A stretch of DNA of 64,000 nt from Cyrtodaria siliqua. Taxonomy: Eukaryota; Mollusca; Bivalvia; Adapedonta; Hiatellidae. This document shows, one piece after another, positions 1 to 13,200 of this stretch. Under the pieces are notes generated by a model. It made no database searches. It worked only from the letters and a program-made list of their open reading frames with translations, and was not told the origin of the DNA. Made by a program: the position numbers and the translations under genes. How positions within the stretch are numbered: position 1 is the first letter of the stretch; each line of letters begins with the position of its first letter. The stretch is from positions 62,001-126,000 of the forward strand of contig JAWPHD010002633.1 of assembly GCA_037043455.1 (NCBI GenBank), written 5' to 3'.

Positions 1-230
1 AGAACCTGGTTTAACCCCAGCAGCCTTTATGTCACTGACCATTCCAAGGAGGTACCCATATTGTCACTGATCATTCCAAGGAGGTACCCATATTTCAACC
101 GTTTGAGTTTGCCATTTTGCATACTTTGCTCTTTTCTATCCTTGTGATTGGTGTTTGTTTTAAATACGTGTGTTTGGTTGATTGATTGTGTTCTGTGAAT
201 GTTATATTTCCTTCTCGACTTTTATACCAT
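1..230 (+). repeat. 3'-end fragment of Penelope-like element
   Basis: This matches other copies in the window (49185, 54920, and the reverse complements at 12985, 43435 and 56600). The shared landmarks are a CCTGGTTTAA start, a CCATTCCAAGG box, and a terminus resembling CTCGACTTTTATA. A 32-bp unit is duplicated in tandem at about 30-93. It is cut by the window edge, and no protein is encoded. It is called a Penelope-like tail because the same sequence forms the end of the larger copy at 43985-46000. Confidence 0.55.
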
Positions 231-689
231 AATTTGTTTCTGACTCGAAATAGGATATGGATCACATTTAGTGATACTTATAGTTTTAAACTGTAAACAT
301 AATTCTATTTCACTATTTATACATTGAGTCCCAAGGATCAAGGCGATACAAACCGAAGGAAAATATTCAAGTTCATGATGTGTTTGAGAAACGTTGACAA
401 ACTTCTTAACCATAAGTTGCCTGTTCAATCAATCAGAACCTAGAATTGAAACTCAAGGTCACAGAAACACCAATGTTGGTTGGACAGTTAATGATCATAT
501 GTAACAAAAGTGCAAATTTCAAATAAATCATTTAGATTATATTCAAGATGTTTTGGAGAGACTCTGTCAGACGTCACACCCAAACAATGACGTCGCTCAA
601 TCGCCTTCCAACGAACCTAGTCAATAAAAAACCCGTTAGTTTTCTGATAAATACAATCAAACGTCTGTGACAAAATAGTTAACCAATTT
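231..689. other. No gene seen
   Basis: AT-rich sequence without a convincing coding region, RNA gene or repeat that I can recognise. Confidence 0.5.
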
Positions 690-1445
690 GGAAGTTTACA
701 ATTTGATAAGACAGTAATTGCAGTAACTACTATTCTATTTTCAAGGTAAATTAAAGGTCTATAACTGTATTAAGAAATCTAAAAGCTACCATCGAACGGA
801 TTCTAAATATCTGCCAGTATGTTAATGTTATTAAGACTTCACACTAAACGATATGGTTTAAACCCTACACAATTCAAGATAGTTGTTGCAATAACCATAT
901 TTTCTAAGTAAATTAAGGGCCATACTTCTATTCCAAAATGGCAAAACAATTTGATGTATCATAAATATTATTAACATATACTGGTATCCTATTTGTATAT
1001 AAAATTTCCACCAAAAATGTTGTTTAATTTTCAACAAAACTTAATTAATTAACATAAACTCAACACAAAAATGTAATTTCGTAGATAATCAGGGGCCATA
1101 ACTCTATTTAGAAAAGGCAAAGGTACATATTGATCGTAAAGAAGTGATGTCTGTTTGATATAAGGCTTTACAGCAATTTTAGTTAAAATCCAATATAAGA
1201 TAAAGAAACCTTGCACCTAAGCTTTACCCAAAATGTGCATTTTTGTTAAGTAACTTATAACTCTATTCTGAAAAGGAGAAAATCGGTCTTGCTCGTAAGA
1301 AAGTGACATCTTAACGATATAACACTTCACAGTAAAGTTGGTTTTAATCGAAAAAAATTACAGAAGTTATTAACAACGTGCATGAAAGCTTTATCCAAAA
1401 GGAGGTGTATGCCCGTCCCTCCCTCCACCCATCTGCCCGCCATCT
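690..1445 (-). repeat. Degenerate ~160-bp tandem array (about 4 units)
   Basis: The phrase resembling GGCCATAACTCTATT recurs near 750, 907, 1085 and 1248, so the spacing is about 157-178 bp. Read on the minus strand this gives GAGTTATGGCCC, the core of the large array at 17900-22050. The right edge is a CCGTCC/CCACCC-rich run near 1410-1435, like the CCGT run at 4323. The units are strongly diverged, so this looks like an old array. Confidence 0.55.
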
Positions 1446-1905
1446 TCAATCCTTAAACCGCTTTTGATTGAAAAAATAATAATTGAAAATTGCATTCGGC
1501 ATAACAGAATATAATTAGGCGTGCATATGTCTTACTTATGTACAAAACAAAATCATATCGCTAACATATAAACTTGTACAATATTTTTCTTTGAATATCA
1601 ATATTTTCTTATCACTTATGGGCTTCCGTAGAAAATACGTTGGTGTTACGAAATGCAAAGAATACCATTAATACATACAGTGGTTTCGTATAGAGTACAG
1701 TTTCTGCTATTGATATGCAAAAAATCACGAGTATATCTTTCCGGGTAAACCAAAAGTTTTTTTTGCACGATACGTGAGGTTGGGTCCCAGCCTAATATAC
1801 GTTTATGTATAGAAATATGAATATATATTATACATGTTATAGTATTTAAGTGTTCTAATTACAACATGTACAAGGAATAAGTAATGCTACAGAATTATAG
1901 ATAAT
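1446..1905. other. No gene seen
   Basis: AT-rich sequence; no supported feature. Confidence 0.5.
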
Positions 1906-2175
1906 GTAACGCGGTCTTTGATTGGTCGAATTGTTTTAGCTTATCGCATTAGGTTTTCATTGAGTAACGCGTTACTTATGTGACATGTGACCGTTTTGGT
2001 CATCTAGTTTCTAACGCGTTAGAAAATGTTTTACCCCGGTCCAAGTACTGCGTTACTAAATCAAGTGTAACGCATTAGCAAATTCGCTAATTTTTTGTTA
2101 AACAAATAGGGAGAATCTCATCTCTAACGCGTTAGAAAATCGGGAGTAACCCGTTAGAGATAGAATAAGTAACGT
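1906..2175. promoter_or_regulatory. Cluster of palindromic TAACGCGTTA-type motifs
   Basis: Perfect or near-perfect palindromes lie at 1964-1975 (GTAACGCGTTAC), 2011-2022 and 2124-2135 (both CTAACGCGTTAG), with variants at 2067-2078 and 2146-2157 and half sites near 1906, 2049 and 2168. Each contains or approximates ACGCGT. The cluster is about 1.9 kb upstream of the leader exon at 4057. It could be a set of protein-binding sites or the remains of a repeat. The regulatory reading is inference only. Confidence 0.3.
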
Positions 2176-4056
2176 TGCTTTTTTCGACTTATGACACGAA
2201 CCGCCACTCAAACAGCAGTTTTTCTGATTTTTTTTTCTGATTTTAACATTTACCGTAATTTATATTCTTAATGTCAGAGAATTACGATTTTAATTTTACG
2301 AAAGTTAGATAAGGTGAATTAGGGATATTTCCATTAAACTTTTCCTTTTAATGAGAAATGTTTTCCATTTCTTTTCTTTTAAAGATGCTCTTAAAATGTG
2401 ATTACGAGTTTCTAAACGGTCGATACAACTACAACATTACACGATATACCATAAGAAATATTCCAATAGGATAAATCAGGCAAAGAGTTTTGAATGGTGT
2501 GTGGGGCGAGAAGGGTGTGACATATTGATCGGCGGTTTTGATTTGGTGAATTATGGTACATTTTTAGAAAATGGTAATTGTTAAACCCAATGATGAACAA
2601 CTGTGTACCCGTCACGCACCTCCACCCCTCCCCCTCACACCTCACGAAAAATTCGGCAAGCATATGCTTACCCTCCCATCCCTGGATCAACTCTTATACT
2701 TGGGATAGTGGTAACATCACACGTTTGCGGTACGTTATGAAAGTCTATGCACTTAGAGATCGGATATTACCTTCTATTAATTTTCGTTTTAAGATATCGA
2801 TTAAATAATAGGTCCTCTATGGGATTCAGTTTTTCATAATAAAGCAAACAATGTAACAAAATACATACCAGATGTTCAGTGGTAATGTTATACATGCTGT
2901 ATGAGTAATGCTGAAAGAATACTGTCAGACAGTTAAATGATGATAAACATACGCAAATATTTGGAAAAAATGTGATTTAAGCTCAACAACATATAAACTT
3001 ATTTTAAAGACCTATTCCCAATATTTATTTTCGGAAAGCAGTTATGATATAGATATTTTGTCAAAGAAATGTAATTTGCGATGATCAACTGAAAGTGTCT
3101 ATGTCTGTGTCTTCTGAAATGCTTTAAGTCAGAAACGTGTTAAGTAATGTTAAACCATCAGTTATTTTAACATGACGAGGACGATATACGTTTCCATAGC
3201 AAACTTATGGTAAAATAAGACGAAAAACAAACTCAAAAATATATTTAATTATATGCAAGCATGTTTAAAGTCAAAACAATACTGGATAAATTAATCGTGC
3301 CGTTAATTTCAGTGCTTGGTAATCCCTTCAAGATTGCCACATGCCCCTTTAAAAGCAGTTGTGTGTTAATTACATGTTTTGCTAAACCTAGATGAATCGC
3401 TGTTTAAATTAAAACAAATATTGCAGTAAAATACAAATAGCATTGAACTAGTGTCACCCTTTTATATTCCTAAATAAAACAAATCAACGGAGCTTAACAA
3501 AAGTTGTTTTAACGCACATACATTATATCTGATGATACCAACCAAACATTAGGTTCCCACTTTGTATTATCCCTTTGAATATTAAATCACTGAACGTCAG
3601 ATAACAATGCTTTAAGATGTATGTCTAAATATCTCAGCGTGTGATATGCAATACAACTTAAAGTTATAGGTCAATCTGATAAGCTATGTTTTATGTCACG
3701 CAAGATGTGCGATATGGTATATTATCAACGGATATATATTGAGGTGTGTTTAAATATGTTATTTTTTTTTGTTTTTCATTATAAAAAAAGGATAAACAAA
3801 AATGTACCATATTCTCAAGACATACAAAATACTGTAGATATAGATATGTATAGCTTGTCAGTAGACTTAGAAACAGTGTGCATATGTTGCAAGATTTTTA
3901 CTGTTTTTAGCGGGAATGGCTGCTTTAAATTATCAGTTATTTAGATTACTGACAGACAAGCTGAACTAATATAAGCCGTATGGGAATTGGCTAGAATGAA
4001 GCGAGCGTGTTATTATTTTTATTTTTTTTAAATAATTTTACATTTAAGATATCATC
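2176..4056. other. Upstream region of the receptor-like gene; no gene seen
   Basis: This stretch probably contains the promoter or 5' UTR of the gene starting at 4057, but I cannot place a TATA box or transcription start with confidence. Short open frames here (for example 2578-2808 and 3693-3944) have no recognisable domain and unremarkable composition. Confidence 0.4.
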
Positions 4057-4243
4057 ATGGGCGTTGACATAGCCACGTATCGTTGCTGCATAGGAACTTT
4101 CAGACATGGTTCGGGTCTGGATGTCGTTCTGCTGCGGATATTCATAAACTACAGTGGATACCTGAAGATGATCGGAGTAGTTACATTCGTGGGACTGCTT
4201 CTAATGATGGCCGGAATCGAGACAAATCCGGGACCATTAACAG
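4057..4243 (+). CDS. Exon 1: leader peptide with 2A-like motif
   Basis: Starts at ATG 4057 in an ATCATGG context and encodes 62 residues plus the first base of codon 63, ending at the donor AG/GTACAA (4244). A hydrophobic stretch (V41-VTFVGLLLMM-A52) runs directly into G53-I-E-T-N-P-G-P60. NPGP preceded by IE-T matches the ribosome-skipping 2A family, except that the usual Asp of DxExNPGP is Gly here. In sea-urchin NLR-like proteins comparable 2A-like leaders act as signal peptides when skipping fails, giving dual targeting; that role here is inferred. A second in-frame ATG (codon 38, 4168-4170) would give a short 23-residue form of leader up to the NPGP. Splicing to 9554 restores codon 63 as GGT and keeps the frame open. 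Confidence 0.7.
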
Positions 4244-7200
4244 GTACAAATTCTATGTGTTCTATAGCACGGTTTCTTAGCTCTACTGATCAAAGATAAG
4301 TAGAGCTTATACAGTGGTGCGGCGTCCGTCGTCCGTCCGTCCGTCTGTCCGTATTTGTTTTTGTAGCACCTACTCCGATAAAACTACTGGATGCATAGTG
4401 TTTATGTTTTGAGAGTGTGTCGTCACAAATATGCCACGCCCTTAGATTAAGATTCCTTAATCTAAAGGTTGACTCATCTGTTCAGTCGCCACTTGATATG
4501 ACAGTTTCAAACATACAGTGGGTATACAATAACGTCTTTGTAGGCCGTACATCCGCACTGCTTGTAAACACATCATCTTTTTTACTTAAAATAGGTAATG
4601 GTATTAAAATGTTAAATGATGCAACATTTTGTGTTTAAAAGAGGTTTTTTTCCCCTATATAACGTAAGAAATATATAGAAAATGTGTCCATACGACACGA
4701 TGCTACGCCCTGCATTTTTAGTTTAGATAGCAGTTTCGTTGAAAGCATTGTGGTTTATTAACACCGAGAAACAACTGAATGTTCGTTTGAAAAGTGAATG
4801 GATGTTTATTACAAGTCAAAAGGCAAATCGGGCTAGACTTTGCTTAGGACGAAGGGATGTATTTACTTAATAAATGTCCTACTTAATCAAATTTTAGTCA
4901 TTAAATTAAATTTAATCTGCTGCTAATAGTAAAATGTTTAATGTATGTCTAGCTTCAAATGTTGTTTGACTTACATTTCACGCCATGTATGTTTTTACTT
5001 GAAATGCACCATATTGTGGAAAACAATATGTTGAATAAACATGTCGGTCTATAACAGTTCGATTTCGTGAACATAAATATAACGCAAGTGATCCTAAATA
5101 TACGTGTACCAACACTCGTCAGTCAGGTCATAGTTTTCGTAACACCACTGTTTTCTTCACGTCACTGTTCAGCCAGTATAATATATAATGTGTGATAACG
5201 ATGCTATTAAAAACTTTAACATGAAAGCTAGACATATTGCAGAACTAAAATGGATGAAAATATGCAGACACCGTATCCACTGAGCCTTAATGATAATCTA
5301 TATCAACACAGAAATATTTCAAAAGAACCTAATATTGACATTGTTTCTATATTTTCTATTCGTATGAGTAAGTTTAGGTCTCGTGGTCTTCGATGCAATG
5401 GTAACATCAAACGTAAATCGCGCGTAACTATGTCAGTCGTTGATTTACATACTATGTTTAAACTGTATGGAAAACACTCCATGATTTCACGTTATCACCT
5501 CTTTGTCCATTTCGTCACTTAATTTGATCGATGAAGAAGCATACAATATTTTCATTCGTGCAGATCCTTTGTATTACACTGCTTCCATAATTCAAAGCTA
5601 CACATAACATGTTTTCCGACCCTATATTTACGAGGAGTCTGAACACGTCAGAATGTTCTAAAAGCACTGTATTTTAATATGGGTATTTATTGTATATATT
5701 ATTGTTATGCCAAGTAGTTTTCAAGATATTTATGATGTTCATTATATTCTTAAATATTCTAAAATCTCCTGTAATTTGTTATTTGTATAAAAAGCCAACT
5801 AGAAATAGTATTTTCTCCTACAACAAAATAGTTTCTGACCTTGACATAGAAAAAAACACTTCTAAGGATGTGAGTGTAATACATCAACATTGTGCTATGC
5901 TCCGTCAGGTGATGTTATCACTGGTAATTTTGATAACATTGTGCTAATATTATGAAATTCTTGAATTCCCGATGTTAAATTACGAAACGAACATATAGGT
6001 CCCGGAGGAAGTAAAGATGGCTTTATTAGTATCACCTTTATTTGCTAATGCTAATAAATACTAATAAAGGTGATACTAATAAAGCCATCTTTACTTCCTC
6101 CGGGACCTATATGTTCGTTTCGTAATTTAACATCGGGAATTCAAGAATTTCATAATAAATTTATTTTAGTTTCTGTTGAAAAAGCAGCTAATAATGTAAT
6201 TATTGTTTGACGCCCACTTTACGTCAATGTTTTGTCTGTGGAACTCGGGAGCACCAATTGGTATGCCCCAGTTCAATATACAAGGATTATGTTGTGTCCA
6301 CGACTTCCAAGGTTGGGGTAGACGAGAAACGAAACAAAATTCCAACTATGTACTGGATTCCCAAATTACAAAGTAAAGTACTCATGATGTTTTTAACACT
6401 TTATACAAAATTACCACATCACCTTATCATATTCAAACACATTACTTTTATTAAAACATTCGCTAGAGAAAAAAACTACATATTTGGCCTATAACAATAT
6501 TAAAGTGATTTGCTGTTAACGGCAGTTTAGAGAATTACACTGTGTGAACTTGCCAATAAGTTTGTGAAGCACCCATTTTCCTATTCTATAATGTATCTTC
6601 ATGTATGGAACTACCGTTTATAGACAAATTGTTGGTATCCCTATTGGTATGAACTGTAAACTTCTTGTCGCATGTTTGCTTTTGTATTGCTATGGCACTC
6701 AGGCAAATGTAATTGAAGCCTTTGCGGTATCTGGATGACATACTGAACATTTATGTTTGTGGTGTCATGTATTGCATTTTTGTCATCTTTATAATTGTTG
6801 TTTCTATGCGTGCTTTTGGTTGACTGTGGTCCTTGACTGCTGAATTTCCAGTTCGACCTATATAACTACTTAAATAGCATAAACATATCGAAACCTATGG
6901 AGCATGGTGCACTCTGAATAGCCGCTTACATCAAGAACATTTATGTTTTATAAAATTAAATGGTATCCGTATTTTTGCTTAGGACTCTAATTTAAAAGTT
7001 GTGTAATCAGTAATGAGAAATAAAGCGGTTTTTTAACAGGACTGTGCTTAGGTCAGTAGATTTACCTCATGCATAATCCACTGTTGCAGTTATAGTGTAT
7101 TGTACTGTGTTGTATTAGACTAAGTTATCCACTAAGCGATACATGTGTACTGATACAATTATTTACAGTGCCGAGCTATTTATATACCACTTAGCAGTCA

Positions 7201-10200
7201 ATTTTTGGTTTCAGGTTCAACAAGAATTACATGTACTACCAAATCGTCTCAATAAAATCAGGGACGGACCGTAAAAATGAACCACAAATCAAACCCCTTA
7301 CTGCAAATAAAACATAATATGCATATACGTATATCGCCCTACTGTATCCAACTCACATATTTCCATCAAATTTAGAGAAGGTGGGGTATGAGACGACTCC
7401 TTGCATTCTAATGGATATTAACACAATAATTATGTTATTCCCAAAGTAAATACAGATTGGACGAGAAAATAACTTATGGTCGAAAACCTTGCTCTCTCCC
7501 CTCTACAAATTAGGAAAAATAAATTCTGCCCACTTTGGATGCCAGTTACAGGCTATGAACGTTTAGTATGTACATGTCATGGGTATGTTTCTAAGCATCG
7601 AACATTTAAGAGTATATTGTTACATTAAGTAACAAAAATAACAAAAATATATAAAGCAAGAGGTTGAATTTCAATGTTCATACCTCTCGCATGTTTTGCT
7701 TGCCCCATCTTGCTCAAGCTACAAGGTTTCAAAATAAAAGTCTACACGGTTTCGACTATTAGACAGTGATGTTACGTTAACCTGTTTACTTAAGTTTTGA
7801 TTCCGCTCAATAACTTTAGTTAGGAATGAAATATTGGTATACACTTTCTGTGTAGGTAGCTTATATGAAGAGAAAGCTTGGAGTTGCCATAGGGTTTGCA
7901 TTTCGGGTTACTGGGATCAAGGTCAACGTTACTGTTACTTAAAATATAAATACGGTTCCGGTTCAATAACTTCAGTTAGGAATGAGATATTGGCATGAAA
8001 CTTTCTGGATAGATAGCTTATATAAGAAGCAAGCTTGGGACTGCATTTATGTTCACTGGGGTTAAGGTCAAAGGCACTGTTACTAAAGATATAGTATTGG
8101 TTTCAGTTCAATTACTTCAGTTAGGAATGAGATATTGGCATGACATTCTATGGTTAGGTAGCTTACATGAAAAGGAAGCATGAGGCTGCATTTCGGGTCA
8201 CTGAAATCAAGGTCGATGTTAGTAAAAATAGAAAACAAAATGTCATAAAGTTGTCAGAATAAGCTCCCTTGACTATTGTCATAATTAGTCACGTTTACTT
8301 AGAATTTGCTTTAGGGTTTCGTCCAGTTTGTCAGTAACTTGAAAAACGTTGTATCAAAAATACTGTATTTTGAAAAGAAACTGCAATATGTTGTGAACAT
8401 CTTACATGTACGCTTGAATAAACGCTATTTATATTAATTCCTATAGCTCTTGAACTTTAAAACGGGATATTCCTAGAGAAAACAGTGTTTTGACTAGATA
8501 AAACCTGAGCCCAGTTTAACTATAAACTTACTGCATATGTTTCTGAGCTTTACAGCTCGAAATATTATATACAATTTTCCTAAATTTTTACCGATTTGTA
8601 AACACAATTGTTCCAAACAATGATTCTGTAAATCATATGATCAGCACAAATCAGCTTGAAGCATACAATGATTCAAAACTTTGGTTTCAACCATAAGCAC
8701 CACAATTAATCAACTTCAAACATTATGATGAACCTATATATCAAAATCTTTTTAAAGCACAACCTGTCTCAAACTATGTTTCAAACACAAGCGGCATTAG
8801 CTTGAAACAACGTCGTCTTCTTCTAAGCGTCAACCTTAAAACTCAGTCTAGTTTCTCTAATGATATTGATGCAAGCTTCCATTCTAACACAAGCCAACGA
8901 AGAATAACTGAACCCATGTGTCTCACAAATCCTGCCATTCAAATTACCGTTTCTCTCTTAAGCAATTAAGCTACATTGAGAGCATTGAGTTAACCCAAAC
9001 GGTCCCAGTCAATCTCGTTTAAACTTGCACTTAAAGAACTGACCTTACGCTGACAAAAAATATAATGGCCAAAGTCGCGATTCTTATAGCCAGCCGAACA
9101 TCACACATTTTCTTTCCAATTTTCTCTCGTTAACTAGATAATGTTTAACTTTCCAATGGCCACCTAAGTGTGCATATTTGTAATGTTATTGTTTAAATCA
9201 TTCCAAATAATATCTCTTCTAATTAACTACTAATTTAATTAATCTTTGAGATGAATCACCTCCATGTAAAATGTTATAAACACGTTATGGCCAAAACTTT
9301 ATGAAAACGACAGATTATTCTGACAAACACTATACAAATGACTCATCGTTCACATTGTGGAAAAGCCTGCCTTAAGGCCAACAGGTGTTTCTTTTGTTTT
9401 CATATGAATTCATATCCGTGAGATAAGCTACTAGCTCTGCAACAAATGTGTGTTTTTATGATGCACGTGTCGTTTATTCCATCTAAGAGTGTTTTTAAGT
9501 AGATAGTTGCCGCGATCTTACCGTTGTAGTAACATGCACGTTTTTGTTTTCAGGTAATGCAATGGCAACGAGCTCAAGTTGGAAGGAAGCAGATAACTGC
9601 TTCAGGTCTTCTAAACTGCTGATAGAGGGAGGAGGATATCTGGCGATGGAGCTTTTAATGCAGGAGGGGGTGGTTGGTGGGAGATTTAAAAGTATTGACG
9701 ACTTTTTAAAAGACTCTTCAAATACAAATAAATTGACCAGCCTCAAACCAAGGATTATAAAAGAATCCCAGTACAATATTTTGTATCCCACGAATAACAG
9801 TGACACAAATATATCCGAATGGGACATAACTCTTACAACGTGTGTTCTTACGAACTGTGTAACTTTAAATCAAGTACAAAAAGGTGCCATATTGGACATC
9901 AGAAGACTCCGTAATACACTATATGGACATAATACAAGAATGGCTATGACTGAGACAGAATTTCAGAAAACGTGGACTGATATAACGGTTACTCTGAGGC
10001 ATATATCAACACACGTGTCGTCCCAGTGTCAGCAGAAATTCGAGGATATGGTACTGTTAATTAAAAAAGAGACGTTATCTGCAGATAAGGCCATTGAAAC
10101 ATTAAAAGCCTGGCATGAATGGGAAAACAATGTAGAACAACGTCTAGATAAAATAGATCAAACACTGACTGTAATGAATGACACAGTAAAAACCGGTTTC

Positions 10201-13200
10201 GATGATATAGCAGACAAAACGACTCGTACTTTGGAAAACCACAGTGAAAAACTTAAACAAATAGAGAAACAAACGAGAAAAAAAACAGGATTTAAAACTC
10301 GCATGTCCTATTTAAGAGGTTTGTACAAACATATAAAAAATGGTTCTGCAATAATATTGCTTTGCTAACATTGCTTATTAACACGTGAGCAATTGTGGAA
10401 ATGTTGAGCAAATGTAAACCCTACGAATTTTATGGATAACATGTGTTTTCGTAATAAGCGAACCCTAATCTTCTGACTAGCCTTCAAAATCACTCAGAGA
10501 GAAATGCTCATCCGTTTATGTTTCGGTTCAAATTGTTTTCAGTACGATACACAAAAAGTAAAACACAATATAGTTGAGAAATTTATACTAACACTTTCTA
10601 ATAATTAAAATTATTGATGTAGTTTTTGTGTTCTATAATTGAAATAAGATCAGTTAATAATGCAAACATGCTACGAAACTGATTAAATGTACCATCTCCT
10701 TTCATACTCCCATTTAAGTGAATGTACGAGAGAAACAAACGTGTAAACCAATATAGCCGCTATTAATGCGTACGTTACAACATTATATAATGACGTTTTC
10801 TAATACTTAATTAAATTAACACAATTTATAATTATAATATAGTACTTGCATAAGTATCAATAAGTTTTTGAACCCCTCGTTAATTGTTAACTATCCCTTC
10901 TGGACAGAACAGAACACATCTTGTATTATATACAATCTCAGATAACATGGGTTACAACAAGAGAGAAAGGTACATACATATACATACGAATGGTACAACA
11001 AAACGGAATAGAAGAATCAGTACATAATAATGTTAAATGTGAACATGGTGAAGGGGGAAAGCAATATCAATAAAATACGTCTCATGTACGACGTTACTTG
11101 GCTTTTTTGTAAACTAATTCTGGCGAAAAAAACATAAGTTTTATTGGGACTTTGATTGCGGGATGGGGTAAAAGCTCCATGTATGTAATGTCATTCGTTT
11201 TCCGATAGACATAACGTGCTATGTACTGCTTGCGCATTTGATCAAAATGTGGACATTTTAATAGGTAGTAGAATTGTCACCCTTATCGGAATTACAAAGA
11301 GTACAACGTCTGAGGTTATACGCAGTGTTATAAATCTGCCAGTTTCAACGGGGAACCTATGGTTAGTCGTCCGGAATTTAACTAAATAACTATACCTGCT
11401 TCTTGGTAATTTAAGATAGTTTTCGAATGCTAGGTCATCTTTAAAAAGGGTATGTCTTTGCCCTTTCGACGAAATTTGTAAGTGGAATCTCCAAGATTGT
11501 GTAAACTGGTCAACTAGCGTTTGTTTAATTGAGAGGTGAATGCTACTGTGTTGTAAGGTATTGCGGTTTGTCCATATATCTGAATTGCCGGCTTTATTTA
11601 GAATGGATTTGATGTGTTTTAACCACTTATATTCGTAAATTGCAGTGCTATCCATTGATTTGTAGCAGAGGTAACTTAGCTTTGATTAGTTTCCAATGAT
11701 AAGTTTGTTCCAGAATTTTATCATACGGGTTTGTATAGTTATAGCAATTGGATGTCTACCTAGTTCTGCATACACAATATATAAGGGGGTGTTTTTTTGC
11801 TATTTGTAATTATGTTTTAACAAATCTGTATGAATACGTTCTATGATGTCTAACTTTTCGAATACATAGACTTCGCAAGCAATATTTTGGGATCAGTAAT
11901 ATTGCATGGTCAAACAGTTTTAGTTGGAGATCTACCGTAACTTTTACACGGCCGTGTGAATTAATCAATTCAAATTACAGTACAGTCTATAAGTGTGAAA
12001 TTGTGAGTCATTCTGATAGCACGGCTTTAAAATTGCCCGGCGAGTAGATTTATAATTTAATTATGTTTTTTGGTGGAATGTGACTGATTGGTTCGACAAT
12101 GGTGGATGTGTACTATCTTTCAAAACAGGTACTAATATTGTGTTGCCACATAATTAAGATAGATAAACGTTCAGAAAATGTAAAAAATGGACTTTGTTGA
12201 CAATATTTTAGAATACACATGTTTTTGTACTCGTTTTGAAACATTGGCAGTTTATGAATAAAAAATAATAATATATTATATAAATGTAATATGAAATGGG
12301 AACTACTTGTTTACGATCTTACATGTATTGACCTTTTTTGTACATACTTATTCAATCACATGTTTTCATTAACTGTTGCAGAGGAAGCTAAACCCAATTT
12401 TTGATCAAACCACTTATATTATCAGATGTTACGCTAACGGGTAGTTTTGACTGTTTATTCTGGTACCGCAGCTCTCCGCCCATACCTCCAATCGTATACA
12501 AAACAGCTCATTACAATATATATATATATCTACCTGTTGATTCTTATAACTGTCTGATTTATCTGACATATAGTAATTATAACTTCTATAATATTGCTTT
12601 GCATTTTTTAAAAATTGTTTATTATACTAAAGTTTTTTAAATGTCTCAATAATAAAGATTGATTTTACGTACGCCTACATTCAATTTAAACAGTGCGATC
12701 ATATCACAGGATACACACGGACAAGATATTAGCTGAAAGCATAAATCACAAATCTAGCCAATATATAGTGCCAGGTTTTGTGTTATCGATAATATTTTAT
12801 TTCCGTTCCTTCCCAAGCAAGCCGTTCCTTTTAAAGAAAATTTTAGTAATTAGTTATTAATAAGTTCCTATACATATTGAATTATTTTAATTCCAAACAG
12901 TATGATTTTCGTGAAAACAATTAAAAGTAGTATTTTCTCGTATTTATTTTTGAATAAAAAGAAAGATAAAAATATCGGACAGGGAAAGCAGCATTCAAGG
13001 ACGACAGTCAACCATAAAACACAAAAACAAACACGTAAACAGACAAACGGGAAGGCAAAACTAATAGAAAATATGAAACGACATCACAAACACAAAAGGG
13101 TTGACAATAGGGTTACCCCCCTTGGAACGGTCAGTGGCAACAAATGCCACTGGGGGTTTAAACCGGATCAAGGGTGCACCAAACCTCACACTTACCCTAC

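Noticed and set aside
9495..9827. 110-codon minus-strand frame opposite the HEPN exon
   Set aside because: Antisense shadow of exon 2, which has a clear domain and splice sites.
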